A model generated the notes under the pieces. That model did not search any database and was not told the DNA's origin. It saw only the letters and a program-made list of their open reading frames with translations. A stretch of 64,000 bases of DNA. It comes from Enoplolaimus lenunculus. Lineage: Eukaryota; Nematoda; Enoplea; Enoplida; Thoracostomopsidae. Position 1 is the stretch's first letter. Each line of letters begins with the position of its first letter. The stretch lies in contig JASANG010002679.1 of assembly GCA_030248215.1 (NCBI GenBank), positions 29,269 through 93,268 on the forward strand, read 5' to 3'. This document shows, piece by piece, positions 10,651 through 22,289 of the stretch. The position numbers were made by a program, and so were the translations under genes.

Positions 10651-13102
10651 CCGTGTAAGCTATGAATTCAAAGCATAGGGCCGGCGTTTAGCATGCGATT
10701 TCAGGTCTTTCCAGAAACCTACTTAGAAGAGGGATGTAGCCCCATATTCCTCTCTTCTGTACATCTCGTAAAACACATATATATGCAAGACCCCCCCATG
10801 GTCTGGAAGCAAACACATCATATGCCGTGTGTGCCTGAAAAACAAGTGTCTCAATGGCTGTCGTGAACACAAATAAGAAGTTATAGTATATGGCGCTTGC
10901 GGCTTCCGGCGCTTCCATGTCTTGACATTTTTTGGACACGATGCACAGCGCCGCGATACCAGTATAGAGCAAATCGCACAATCATGAGGAAACTTTTGTT
11001 TTGTTAAATGTTTAGGGTTAGGCTTATGGTCTGCTTGGCCTGGGGACCTAAAAAGCCGGGTATTGCGATAGGCATCGGAAGATTTATTTTCTAGGTTTTT
11101 GGCTTCGACTCTGACTCAGGCTTTGGCTGTTGTACTGTGCCACCGTATTGCGCCGAAGCTATGTGAAAACCTGTGTTCAGGACTACAGATTCGCACTGTG
11201 TTGACTACAAGAGCTCCCGCATCGGTGAAACGAAAATTTCAAATTTGTATTAAACTCTGTTATGAACCAGATAAATTTCATGTGCCCGGAAAGAGGTGCC
11301 CATACTTATTTTACACACAAAATGTGTTGTTTTGAAATTTCAAAACTTCTACTTTCTTAAATTTTAAACACATATATATAAAATGTCTGATATTCAAGAA
11401 ATTAATTTTGCCAATTTATAAGTCATAAATTTCTTCGTTTCAAGAAATATTTGTCTTATATTCAAGACTTAATTTTCTGATTTTTATGTATGTAAAAAAT
11501 TGTTTCGTTTAAATTCTTAAAAGTACATATAAATATTCAAACTTCAAGGATATCTCGGGTTGAGCTCAGGCTTCTTTCAACCTAAATCTTAGCTTGTAAA
11601 ATAGGGATATTTAGTTGAGCTTTAGCCCCCAATTTTGGAGTCGTTTCCATGGAAAATCTTTACCATGTATTTCAGAAATACTTGGCTTTCAGAAATTACT
11701 GGTCTTGTCTTATTTTAGTAATATTTGTCTTATATTTCAGAAACATTTGTCTTCTCAATCGTTCATGAAACAAAGTTTTAAATTTCTTACATTTAAGTCC
11801 GAAAATTTTCAGAACCATGTTTCTGAAAATTTTAAAAAATAAAAGTCTGTATTTCAAGATATATGTCTAGAGTCTGCATTAAACATGATTGTCTTAAATT
11901 TCAGACATTATTTCTATATAAAGGCAATTTATTTTGTGTATCCTAGGCATTAAAGCTTAGAGGCTTTAGACCCATAAATTTAGGCGTTGGCATAGGCCTA
12001 GGCTAAGGCTTACAGTTAGGTTAGGCTTGGCCTTATAGGTACTTACAAGTTTGTAAAACCACTTATTTTTTCTTAATTTCTGTCAGCAAAGATTTTTCAT
12101 CCCAAAGCGTTCAATTTGAGAACTAAACTTAAGTATTCAAAGTTACTGAAAACTAAAGTACAAGTGTATTTTGTCGTACTAGATCTGAAATTGCATTTGA
12201 AAATAGAATTTTGATATTGGGCGAGTAGTAGACCTAGACCAGGTCGGTTTAATGTTAAAGCGACATTTTTTCTAAGTCTTCTACCTGTAACTTTTTAAAG
12301 CCAGAGGTTTTCAATAGATTTCTGCTACGCAGATTAATCGATTGTTCAAAAACTTGTACAAGTTTTCAGCATCTTGTCCTATCATGACCAACCTATGTTA
12401 ATTTTAGATTACCATTTTACGAAACCAAGAAAATTACAGACTGAAAATTCAACTTGCAGGTTTACACGGATCGTTGCCTTCGTGATACTTACAACTTGGA
12501 TGGTATATTTGTAGGTTTACGGCCCTACTATCTTTTATATTGAGCTATTAAAATAAACTACTGACTTTTTAGCCAAACCTACAAAGCTGTTCAGTAAAGG
12601 CATCGGCTTAAGTTGAGACAAGACTAAACCATGTCTATGCGACCCTTTCAATATGCTCTGTTTTTATATATTTAAATTTCAGCCGTTTAAATTTCACAGA
12701 ATTTTTCAAGATAATCATACTCTAAATTTCACAGTCACGATTTTATGGAAAATCTGTATACAAGACCATTCGTTCAAGTTTATAAATGGCGCAATATTTA
12801 AAGATAAAAAAAGTAAAAATAAAACTGCAGTTTTGCATAATTTTGAATACAATAATTTTTAGTCATGAAATATTCAAAGCAAGTCATATTTTTCATATTT
12901 TTCTTTAATTGGTAATATTTTGAATTTACATTTTTTTCAAAACGATTCTTAAACATTTTATATTTATTATAGTTGAAACAATAGTTATTAGCTCGAATGG
13001 ATAAGTTGTTTTTGTCACAACTTTGCTGAAACGTAATGCAACTTCCACAACATCATACGAACATAAGGTGCCTTTTGGAGGGTTAGGTAGTGTGATGAAC
13101 AC
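10651..13102. other. Intergenic DNA without recognisable genes
   Basis: 10690-10980 has no supported coding content. 11340-11935 is a decayed, partly self-complementary stretch of TTTCAAGAA/TTTCAGAAA and GTCTTA words. 11938-12040 is a degenerate telomere-like tract (GGCATAGGCCTAGGCTAAGG). 12100-13100 is plain AT-rich sequence. Confidence 0.4.
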
Positions 13103-13227
13103 TGAAGCCAAAAACACGTCCGTGTACTAGAGTCCTGAAGCCGAAAACCTTCGGTGTGCTGCATATTGAAGCCAAAAATGTTCAGGTGCAGCATACTGAA
13201 GCCAAAAAACTTCAGTGAGCACAAAAA
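13103..13227 (+). repeat. ~31-bp minisatellite
   Basis: Four units start at 13103, 13135, 13167 and 13197. Each begins TGAAGCCAAAAA (or CCGAAAA), runs into a TTCAGTG/TTCGGTG-like word and ends near GCATAC. Non-coding. Confidence 0.65.
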
Positions 13228-16057
13228 GTTCAGTGGCAATCCATACGCGCCACCTCAAAAGTCACCTATGTATGCATGATTTTGTGAGTTGCATATATAA
13301 AAATTCGAAATTTGCAATTGATATGCTTGATTTATAGTGTATCTGGAGGCCTGGTTCTGGCTCCGGCTGAGCATCGCCATCCGGCCCCGGCTGCGGTAAA
13401 ATTTTTGCCGTACGTTCCAATGTTAGTAATGAACTTTTCTTAAAAGTTGTATCGTACAATGAATCTAATAGTGATTCACACCGGCATCACTGAAGACAAT
13501 CTTTGTTAATCTCCAAATCCGGCTGCGGTTTTTCCCCTCCGTTGCGCCCTGGTGTGTCAAAATAATTAAACGTTTAAGACAGTAATCGAAGCTTTTACAT
13601 CGTAAGCTTCTTTCATGTTGTCGAGCACGTAGCCAATGAGGATCAAGATGGCTTAGCCCGCCTGGAAAAATTTTGACTCCCCTCTCAGATATTTTTCGCC
13701 TCCGTTACTTGCGCCCTGGTGCCTAAATAATTTTTAATGCAGTAATCGAAACTTTTCCGTCTTAAAGCTTCTATCATGCTGTCGAGCCTATAGCCAATGG
13801 GGAGCCAGGGGGGCTTTGCCCCCTGATAAAATTTTGGCCCCCCTAAAAATTTTCAACCTTACTTGTAACTCATTAAAAACCCTTGAATGCCCGTCTTGAA
13901 AAAATTTTAGCCCCCCTAGCAAGGTGACCTGGCTACGGACCTACATGCTGTATATTGTCTATTGCACAGTTTCAATTTCGTTCTTGGAAAATGAGTTCTA
14001 TGCTTTAAAGATACGAAACCATTACTTAAAATGTCATATTCTAAAAGCTGTTAACTTCATTGTTTGGTAGTGTCCTTAGGAAAAATTGCCGTTTTTTACA
14101 CCGCAATTGCCAACTATGGAATAAAAATAAAAATGTTATGAACGAAACATATATACAATTGGATTGATATAAATGTTTTGTTATAAAACATCATCAATCT
14201 CTATTAATACAAAGAATAAATTATCATTTGAAAAAATTTTAGGTCATTTTCCAGTATCTCAAATGTGCATAGAAAATTACTCGATATCTGACGAAACTAT
14301 TTTATATCTGCAAAATTTCAGATTCTTTACTGTTGACCGATTGACAGAGAAATAAAAAATAAATTTTGCACAGTTTTAATATTTGAATTTTATTTTTCAT
14401 ACTCAATTCTGTTTTTCATATATTTCTTACATGCCCCATAAAACTTCCTCGTTCCAAGGGGGAACAAGTAAAAGATGCCTGTCTCTGGATTTCAATTCGT
14501 TAGGTACAAACCTGTGAAAGATCGAAACGGGAAAATATTCTGATCCTTAATAACCAACACGTTTATTTATAAAACTGGTTAAAGTGTCATTTTTTTGTTT
14601 TTCCAAAAATTCTGTCGCATACATTCCCTATATATTCGTTGCATATGCCATTGATAAATGGGCATCTGTGTTTTTCCACACCGTATATTTCATATCGCAA
14701 ACTTTTCAGTTTATTGAAGTTAATAACACTTAATTTTTATTTTGATCGCAAATCTTTTGATGTTTCATATAAAAAATTTTCATGCTTGTGCGATCTCGAA
14801 TATGTGCCGTCGATTTAATAGGATTTTTTTCTGTTATTTTTGACAGGCAAGTCGTAATTACAATACACTGTTGGTATCACAATCTGTCGTCTAAGCTGTA
14901 ACATAAGCCTAAGCATAAGCATAAACATAAAGTCTAATGGAAAACCCTGAAAGAAGTTTTTCCGTCTCTAAGTCCCCCAGTCCGTCTGTCTCTCTCCGTT
15001 TACTACTAGGCACTTACAAAAATTTAAACTAACTTTATTTCAGCTTTAGCTTATCCAGCGTTGACACTAACTTTCTGGATTTAACTAAACAAACTGAAAG
15101 GTTTACGTTTAAACCCATCTAAACTGTAACATATCTAAGTTTAAACTACACTTATGAACTCTTAGATACACATGATTTCTGGGCTGCATTGTTTAGTTAA
15201 ACCAAAAATAAGTTTAACTTAAACTTGTGTTTAAATTTAGAAATAATTTTAGTCTTGAGTTAAACTTACAATTCTAGTTTAGTTCGGCCATTCGGTCATT
15301 TATGATTTAGTTAAACCATACAATTCTAGTTTACTTTGGCCGTCAGGCCATTTATGATTTATTTAAACCAAGTATCGATGATGCATACTTCAACAAGAGT
15401 ACGCAACTGGGTACATTCTGCATAGAAAAGGATGTACCTGGCATGTGTTGCATTTTTGGGCCTACCACCCTTTATTTAGAGGGGAGGTTCAACCGGTGCA
15501 AGCCGTGGCACTTTATGTATACGCGGTGTCAAACATGCTCCCCATATATTTTAGTTTAGGGGTATTCATGCGATAGTGACCCCTCTCTAAACAAAGGGAT
15601 CGGCCAAAAACGTCACGCCCCGTGGTACATTTTGTACCATGCGGAACCCCAAGACTTGTACACTCAAGAATCATGCACTCTTGCCTAAACTAATATTCAA
15701 GTTTGGTTAAATATGAGTTTAAGTTTTCGGTGGGTAGATTTAGCATTGGCCACCTAGGCCCGTATTCTTAAATCTGTGTACCACCTATCTCCAGTTGCTG
15801 GTAGGACTTGTCACTTTTAAACCGGTGAATGCCGAGGTTCGAAATTTCGCACATTTTTCTCACTCGCTTTTACCTGCTTCTGTGACAATTTTGAGATTAC
15901 CGATTACAGGATAATCGTCAGTCTAAAAGCCTATCGGTAATTTGGTGATAAATGCCACTCATCATATGAGAGCATAGGACCTTGCTTTTAGTAACCTTTA
16001 CTTGGTAAAGTTTTAATATTAAAACCTTAGTAAAATTACTTGAATTGAAATTGCAAA
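13228..16057. other. Intergenic DNA: TE-end fragments and a TTTAAACT-rich block upstream of the collagen gene
   Basis: 13345-13560 has CCGGCTGCGG words like those of family I/D ends. 13670-13945 has two related GGGGGCTAAAATTTT segments ending in AGCAAGGTGACCTGGCTACG, which recur at 31670-31710. 14893-14936 is telomere-like. 15010-15380 repeats TTTAAACT/AGTTTAAA words and a ~62-bp direct duplication (ACAATTCTAGTTTA at 15270 and 15332). No gene seen; no TATA box can be assigned to the collagen gene with confidence. Confidence 0.4.
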
Positions 16058-19000
16058 ATGGCAAAGCCTGCCAGCCCAAATTTCATTATCGCTCTCGCGT
16101 TGGGTCTCAGTGGTACGGCGTTGTTTTGTTGTCTTTCACTACTGCCGCTGCTGTATCAAGACGCAGAGCAACTGGAAGTCGAAATAATGCAAGAGATGAA
16201 TCAGTTCAAGGTACAGATTGTACCCTGCAAAAAATGGTGAGTCAAATTGACTCTCTCCGAAATAGGTTCTACGATACTACACAAACTGAGTCAAATTCGA
16301 CTCCATCAGAGTCAAATTCGACTCACTGAATTGCAGGTTTGACTCTGGCTGAGTCGAATTTGACTCAGTTTGTGTAGTCACGTAAAGCCTATTTCGGAGA
16401 GAGTCAATTTGACTCACCATTTTTTGCAGTGTAGATGGGCATCGGATATTCATCCAGATATGAAAAATGTCTGGACATGTATTCGTAAAGAAATACATTC
16501 TTAATACAAATATATTTCTTTACGGAGTTCCTTCCAGCTCCAGGTATTGATTGGATCAAATCTGGCTATTTAATTTAAAACTCTAATCTTTTAAACGCTT
16601 TCTACATGGTTCATTGACTGTCGCCAAAGCGGCAGCTAACTTCTGAAATTTATGATATGTGCAGCAAAAAATTAACTTATATAATCACAATCCAGTATGC
16701 AAAATTTACGTATCTAAGAGTCCGTAAGCGAAAAGGGTCCCTAAACCCTAGCTGTAGAGTCCATGAATGTCACATCTCAAATTTTAGTGCATAAAAATGA
16801 CGCCTGCACAACGTATAGTTGAATTCAAAACTCTACATCATACTTAGTTTTGAAAATATATTCTTAAGTATGATCTTGCATTATCGCTCACGGTATTAAA
16901 ATAAGACAAATAAACGTTTAATTCACTGGATAGCTACAATATCGAATATTGTATCAGTAGCGAAAAGTGGGTTAACAATAAAACAGGGGGGAACCCTCAA
17001 AAGAAGCCAAATAAATATCAGTCTCCTCCCCTTTTATTCGTTTCACTACAGTAGTTAAGAATCAGTGTGCAACTGGAGGTAAAATATTAAGAAGCGAGGT
17101 TCCGGAGGTCAACGACACTTGCCGGAGACTTAGGTGAGGCGAAATTAGGTAGTAAAATTTATAGTTAATTAGTTAATTTTAGCCAATATCTGCAATATGT
17201 TGTTAAGTTGTTTGGTTTTAAGCTAATTTTCGGCGGAATTTCGGAAAAATTGTAACAAAGGTAAAACGAAACGCGCTAAACAGATAAACTTTGCAAACCT
17301 GTGCAAAATTTTACTATCGAAATTGCCGGACCCTCTGGCAAAAATTCTACCGGAGCCGGAAGACGATTTTCTGCCAGAGCCGGAGGCAGACCTCGTGTTG
17401 CACCCAGTGAAAAATTTGTAGCAAGAATTTTGATGAAAATGTTTACAATATTCATAACACATAACTCTTTTAATTAAACCGCTAGCGATACAGTAGTCAC
17501 CGTCCAATGGCGGTGACAAACTATTATACAGGAAAAAATAATTTACAAAGTCAATTTAAGTAAAAAAGAGTTTTAAAAATTTATTTCAGGAACAAGCGAA
17601 TACCCTATGGCAGGATATGCTCGAGATTTCACAACGACCAGTAATCGCTGAAACGATTTCTCGTCTCAAACGACAAGCTTACGGCGGCGGAAGGGGCGAT
17701 CCCTACGGCGGACTTGCACCCCCAACGAATCAACCGCCGACCCTGTCTGGATACAGCGGGGGTGGTCAAACGAGTAGCGGTGGAGGCAGATGTGGTAAAT
17801 GTGCCGTTTACAATAATTTTGTGAAGAATTCCATACGAAAATGGGTCCAAGATAAGTATACTATGGCTACCTACGCCCCGTAAACTGACATTGGCCCAAA
17901 AACGTATTGACTTATTTTCAGTTGATACCAGTATTCAAAAGCTTATCTGAACGGCAAATATGTATCGGACATAGCTAGATTTCTTCACCTATAATAAATA
18001 AATATATATGTATACATAAATATATATTTTTAAATATATTAATATTATATCATTTACTTAATTTTACAGAATGCTCCGCACAAGCCGCCACCGCATGCCC
18101 GCCGGGACCACCAGGCTCAACTGGTCTTCCGGGCCAACCCGGACCGCCCGGTTTTGATGGCATCCCAGGCCAGAACGGCCAAAGTGGAGACGAAGTAATG
18201 CAAGAAATCGCCGGATCAATCTACAGCGACGCCGTCGATTTCGCAGCTGTCCACCGGACTAACCCAGATCTAGAGCGACCTCCTCCACGAGGATTTATTA
18301 TTGACAACTTTGTATCGTTCGAACGAAATGCGGCAACGTCTCGGAAGAAAAAACGACGCCAACAACAACGACTACTACCTACTGGAGCAGCGGAAAACAT
18401 CACTTTGATAGAAGCGGAAGAGTTTTCTGGATCAGACGGTGACTTCAGTGACGGCTCGGATTCAATTGGGGATGGTATCGACGAAGAAATTTCGGACGAA
18501 AATTGGCGACGACAACACAACTTGAATCGTTTTCAGTCAACCACTCAACCGCAAGCCGCCTCTGCTGGATTTCGGAAAAAAATCAAACGAAAACGGCGAC
18601 GACGGATCAAAGCAACAAGAGGCAGCTCAAAACAACAACCATCTCAGGCTGGTAATTATTCTAACGGCGTGATACAAAGACGTGCTAAACGGCAGAGTTA
18701 TAGTGGACCGCTGGTCCAACCAATATCGCCTGGGCGTACAAACTATGGACGAGGTGGTGGTGGTGGTGGTGGTGGTGGAGGCTATGACAGAGGCGGCTCT
18801 GCCGGTGGTGGATATACTGGAGGATTGCCGTCCGGAGGTGGATATGGTGGCGGCGAGTGCCGGGTTTGTCCGGGAGGCCCGCCTGGACCGCCTGGATTGC
18901 CAGGCAGACCAGGTAAGTATGCTGAGTCTTCGAGAACAAGAATAAAACTAATACCAAAAGTGAGGAAAACGCAGATAAAAATAGACAGAAACGAAAACAC

Positions 19001-20027
19001 ATATCCGCTAAGCACTTCTATTGCGAATTGTAAAGTGAAAAATTGTATTGATTCTGAAACCAATATTTAAACGAGTCTTCATGTTTAAATTATCGTGTAA
19101 TGAATGAATATATACGATTTATATTAGAATTTTATTACTTAAAAATTTATTTAAGTCAGTATGTATGAATTTCACGGTGGAAATCAGATTCCGGTTTCGT
19201 CATTGAACCCTGTATCTTTTCAGCGGAATTATCCGGTATTTAGGATATTGAAAATTTTTCTATTCTTCAAAGGTAACAAAAAACTTAAATATTTAGTCAT
19301 CTTAAACTTCAACAATGCTATTTTAGGCGCAAGCGGTCCACCAGGGCTCCCAGGGACACAAGGCTATGGCGGCGGTGTTGGACCATCCGGGCCGCCTGGC
19401 CCATCAGGCCGAACAGGGATGCCCGGCCGTCCCGGCCGTCGTGGTCCGCCTGGTCCACCTGGAAGACCTGGCCAAAGCGGAGGACGCGGGCAACCAGGCC
19501 CCAAAGGACCGCCTGGACCACGAGGCCGACCTGGTGCACCGGGGCAATCGTTGGCTTGTGGCAGTGGCGGAGGTGGTGGTGGTGCATACAACGGTGGTGG
19601 TGGATTTGGAGGTGGGCCTAATTTTGGAAGAGGCACCGGGTCGTATAGCGGAGGCGGGGGTGGTGGATATAATGGCGGCAGCGATAGTTGCGCCGGACCG
19701 CCTGGACCTCCGGGTGGACCAGGCAGTCCTGGTAATAACGGAAGGCCTGGGTTGCCTGGACCGCCAGGGCCGTCAGGGTTGCCCGGATTGCCGGGTAACG
19801 ACGCTCATTATTGTCCGTGTCCGCCGAGGGCTGATGGAACTATACCTAGTGTGCCTGGACCTAGTTACCCGGCAGGAGGTGGCGGTGGGTCAATTCCAGC
19901 GTATCCTGGACCAGTTGCCACTGGTGGGCAAGGAGATCCGTACAGCGGAGGCGGTACGACAGGTGGAGGGTATGTTAAAAAGCGAAAAAAGAAAGTTCGA
20001 CGAGTGGTCAAATCGAAGAAAGCTTAA
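16058..20027 (+). CDS. Long cuticle-type collagen precursor
   Basis: Extracellular structural collagen. Exons 16058-16210, 17590-17794, 18070-18912 and 19327-20027, with consistent phases, encode 633 residues. Residues 10-35 form a hydrophobic signal-anchor; [10 protein letters not shown] at 52-61 recalls the nematode cuticle collagen N-terminal domain; RLKR (76-79) is a furin/BLI-4-type cleavage site. A Gly-rich linker, a Cys cluster and a short Gly-X-Y block (about 130-158) follow. Then comes a highly charged non-collagen insert (about 160-322) with basic runs KKKRR and KRKRRRR around an acidic stretch, and a second site RRAKR (323-327). A second Gly-rich region with CRVC leads into the main Gly-X-Y domains, broken by a Gly-Gly-rich segment and bounded by cysteines (HYCPC). 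The C terminus is very basic (KKRKKKVRR). Cuticle collagens are usually about 300 residues, so this is double. The charged insert could be optionally spliced, but it is open throughout. Confidence 0.85.
16223..16431. repeat. Family E near-palindromic MITE, copy 1 (collagen intron 1)
   Basis: 209 bp flanked by TA on both sides. The arms CTGCAAAAAATGGTGAGTC and GACTCACCATTTTTTGCAG are inverted, and the similarity continues almost to the centre through GACTCTCTCCGAAATAGG and CAAACTGAGTCAAATTCGAC. It starts only about 12 bases after the exon 1 donor. TA target sites suggest a Tc1/mariner-type origin. Confidence 0.75.
16434..17051 (+). mobile_element. Family A fragment with family C copy 2
   Basis: GATGGGCATCGGATATTCAT directly follows the TA of the E element and is the left end of family A. 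CTTCCAGCTCCAGG near 16540 matches A's interior. From about 16700 a family C copy runs to its right end TTATTCGTTTCACTACAG at 17051, followed by TA. All within collagen intron 1. Confidence 0.55.
17063..17407 (+). repeat. Family I TIR element, copy 1 (collagen intron 1)
   Basis: The left end CAGTGTGCAACTGG and right end GTTGCACCCAG are inverted. The interior carries TTACCGGAGCCGGA-like words (AAATTGCCGGACCCTC, TTCTACCGGAGCCGG). Related sequences are at 35640-35935 and, for the left part only, 43404-43590. Non-coding. Confidence 0.55.
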
Positions 20028-20822
20028 AACTTGGACTTGTATTCTCATCTTTGTGTTGCACCTATCACCTCATTTTCACTAGTTATTTAGTTCCATTCTT
20101 AAACTTAAGGTAATTTTGAAATTGCGAAGGTTTGTTTTGGGTAATACACAGTCACATCAGTCTGTAAAATTAAAAACATAAATAATTCGTCTTTGTTCGT
20201 ATGATAGTCACGACCTGGAGACAAAGAAAGTGAAGAGCCGGCGCAGCCGGCGGAGAATTAGGGATACAAACCCACCTTTAAAAGATACTATGCAGCCGTT
20301 TTTGCGCAATACATAAAAGTTAGCTGGAAGCAAGCCGAATATAAAAACTTAGGCCTATCAAGTGTTTACAAAATTAAATGCCGTTTCTATTGTTATCGGT
20401 GAGTCAAAATCTGTTGATGTTCCGGGCTTTAAGACTAAGTCACAGTGTGCTGCTCTAAATAAATTAATATCTCGATTTATTGTGTTTAATATAGGTTTCT
20501 AAAAAATTTAGCAATTTCGACTATATTTCTATCAAATTTTAGAACACCCAGGAATATTTGCATGCTCCAATTGTATTGAAGGAAATTTAAACATCTGTCA
20601 GACTATAATGGTATAAAATTATCCGTTTTCCGTTTTCGTTAATTTTCGCGACCTCGCCTCTCACAAGGCCGTGTTTAGATCGTTTGCTTCTTTTTTCATA
20701 TGCATATGCATGCTGTATTATTGCGTTTGTAAAAGCAGGATAATGTTGTACTAATTGTGTATATTATAAATAATATTAAAGCACTATACATCGTAAAATA
20801 AACGGATAAGGATTATAATGTT
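20028..20822. other. Collagen 3' flank and AT-rich spacer
   Basis: No gene seen. No canonical AATAAA lies directly after the collagen stop; ATAAAT at about 20178 is the nearest candidate. AT-rich sequence continues to the family G element. Confidence 0.4.
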
Positions 20823-21038
20823 GGCCAATGTTACTTTTAGGGCTGCAACAGTAGATTAAGCGTCTGCCTAATCCTAATGCTAAGTCTAAGCGTTGTAAAA
20901 GCCTATTCCTAAAAGCCTAAGCCTAAACCTAAGCCTAAGCCTAAACCTAAGTCTAAGCAAAAAATGTAGTCTAGAATGTATAAGCTTACTGTTTTACAGC
21001 CCACGAGAAACCGGGACGGCTTTAAAAGTAACATGGGC
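20823..21038 (+). repeat. Family G TIR element, copy 2, with telomere-like core
   Basis: The left end GGCCAATGTTACTTTTAGGG and right end GGCTTTAAAAGTAACATGGG are inverted repeats. The core at about 20916-20960 is the best telomere-like tract in the window: seven adjoining hexamers of GCCTAA or single-base variants (ACCTAA, GTCTAA). It is far too short and internal to be a working telomere. Confidence 0.7.
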
Positions 21039-21719
21039 TGTAATACGTTTATCGGTAGGGCAGCCGGTCAGCGAGTTTCTTTACGCAATAAATGCTGTGC
21101 GATAGAGGTTCAATCCGGTGTCAAACCGACATGTCTTTACAGAGTTCCTTTTTCATTGGCGTTTCGGCATCTTGGTTTTTTTCCTTGTGTGACAGAGTGG
21201 AATGGAATGGCGAAATATTTCTTCACGTTTCCAGTACAAGTCATTGTATGATTATTTAAAGCTTCCTTTTACTGTTAGCTTACAAACCGTGCTTAATAGC
21301 CTTTATAATGTAGATAATTGATCCTCGATGATCAACAATTTATTCGGAGTTCAGGAATAACAAAGAAAACATTTCTAAACGTGGACGAAAAATTTTCTTA
21401 ATATAGAATTATTTTTATACTGTCGAAGAGTTTTTTGTGGCCAGGATTTGGTCATGATGTGCGTAGGAAAAACACATTCGTACCACAGGTACCCGACCAT
21501 TTTAAGATCTGCTTGTTGTTTTCAAAGAGAGCATGACAACAAAATGGCGAAGCGACTCAAAGAATCTGTACAAGCAGCACTAGATTAATTTACAATGGCA
21601 AATATTGAATACTAAAATGTATTTTGTAAGAAATTTCACTTGTTAGGTATACTGTTTTTACACTCTGTTTTACCCAATATTCCAGCGACATTTAAAGAAC
21701 AGTGCGGAAACTTTACGCC

Positions 21720-21990
21720 ATGCGGTATAAACGGTGAAAACGGAAAAATAACGAAAATGGATAGTGATTAAAAACCGAGACGAAAACGAAAACGGGTATT
21801 GAAGAATAAGTTTCAAAGATAGTTTTATTTTTCTCCCAACAGAATTGAAGCATGTAAATCTTCACCGATCTTTCTGAAATTTTGAACAAAGAATAGCGGA
21901 TGCACCTAAATTTTTGTCTGGATGAATTTCGTTTTTTATTTCATATCGAACAATCGCAGCGTATCTGTATAGAAAATTTGTGATATAAAC
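21720..21990 (+). repeat. Family R repeat, copy 3
   Basis: It shares, in order, GGTGAAAACGG, GGGTATTGAAGAATAAG, TTTCAAAGATAG, CCAACAGAATTGAAGC, GGATGCACCTAAATTTTTG and GGATGAATTTCG with the copies at 6750, 10359 and 33110. Non-coding. Confidence 0.5.
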
Positions 21991-22289
21991 CTAAATTATA
22001 AACTGATTATGAGCATAAAACTAAAACGGTTTTTCTGTATATAACGGAACCGGCCTCAATTTTTATCCCTTACTGCACAGCCATCTTACAGATTGTATGC
22101 CGTTTAGTTCAATACGAGTTTTAGTATATCACCCGATGTGTACTTTCTGGACCGTACCTCTAAATTAACCAATCACCCAAGCCTAAGACTACGCCTAAGC
22201 CTAAAGCCTGAGCAAAAAATAGTCGAGAACTTTTTATTCCACGTGCAAAACACACGACAGCTGTAAAACGATGGTCCATACTTTGACAA

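Noticed and set aside
18221-19063. Minus-strand frames with proline/glycine or histidine repeats
   Set aside because: Antisense shadows of the collagen exons.
20916-20960. True telomere or chromosome end
   Set aside because: Only seven imperfect hexamers, inside a TIR element, with genes on both sides.
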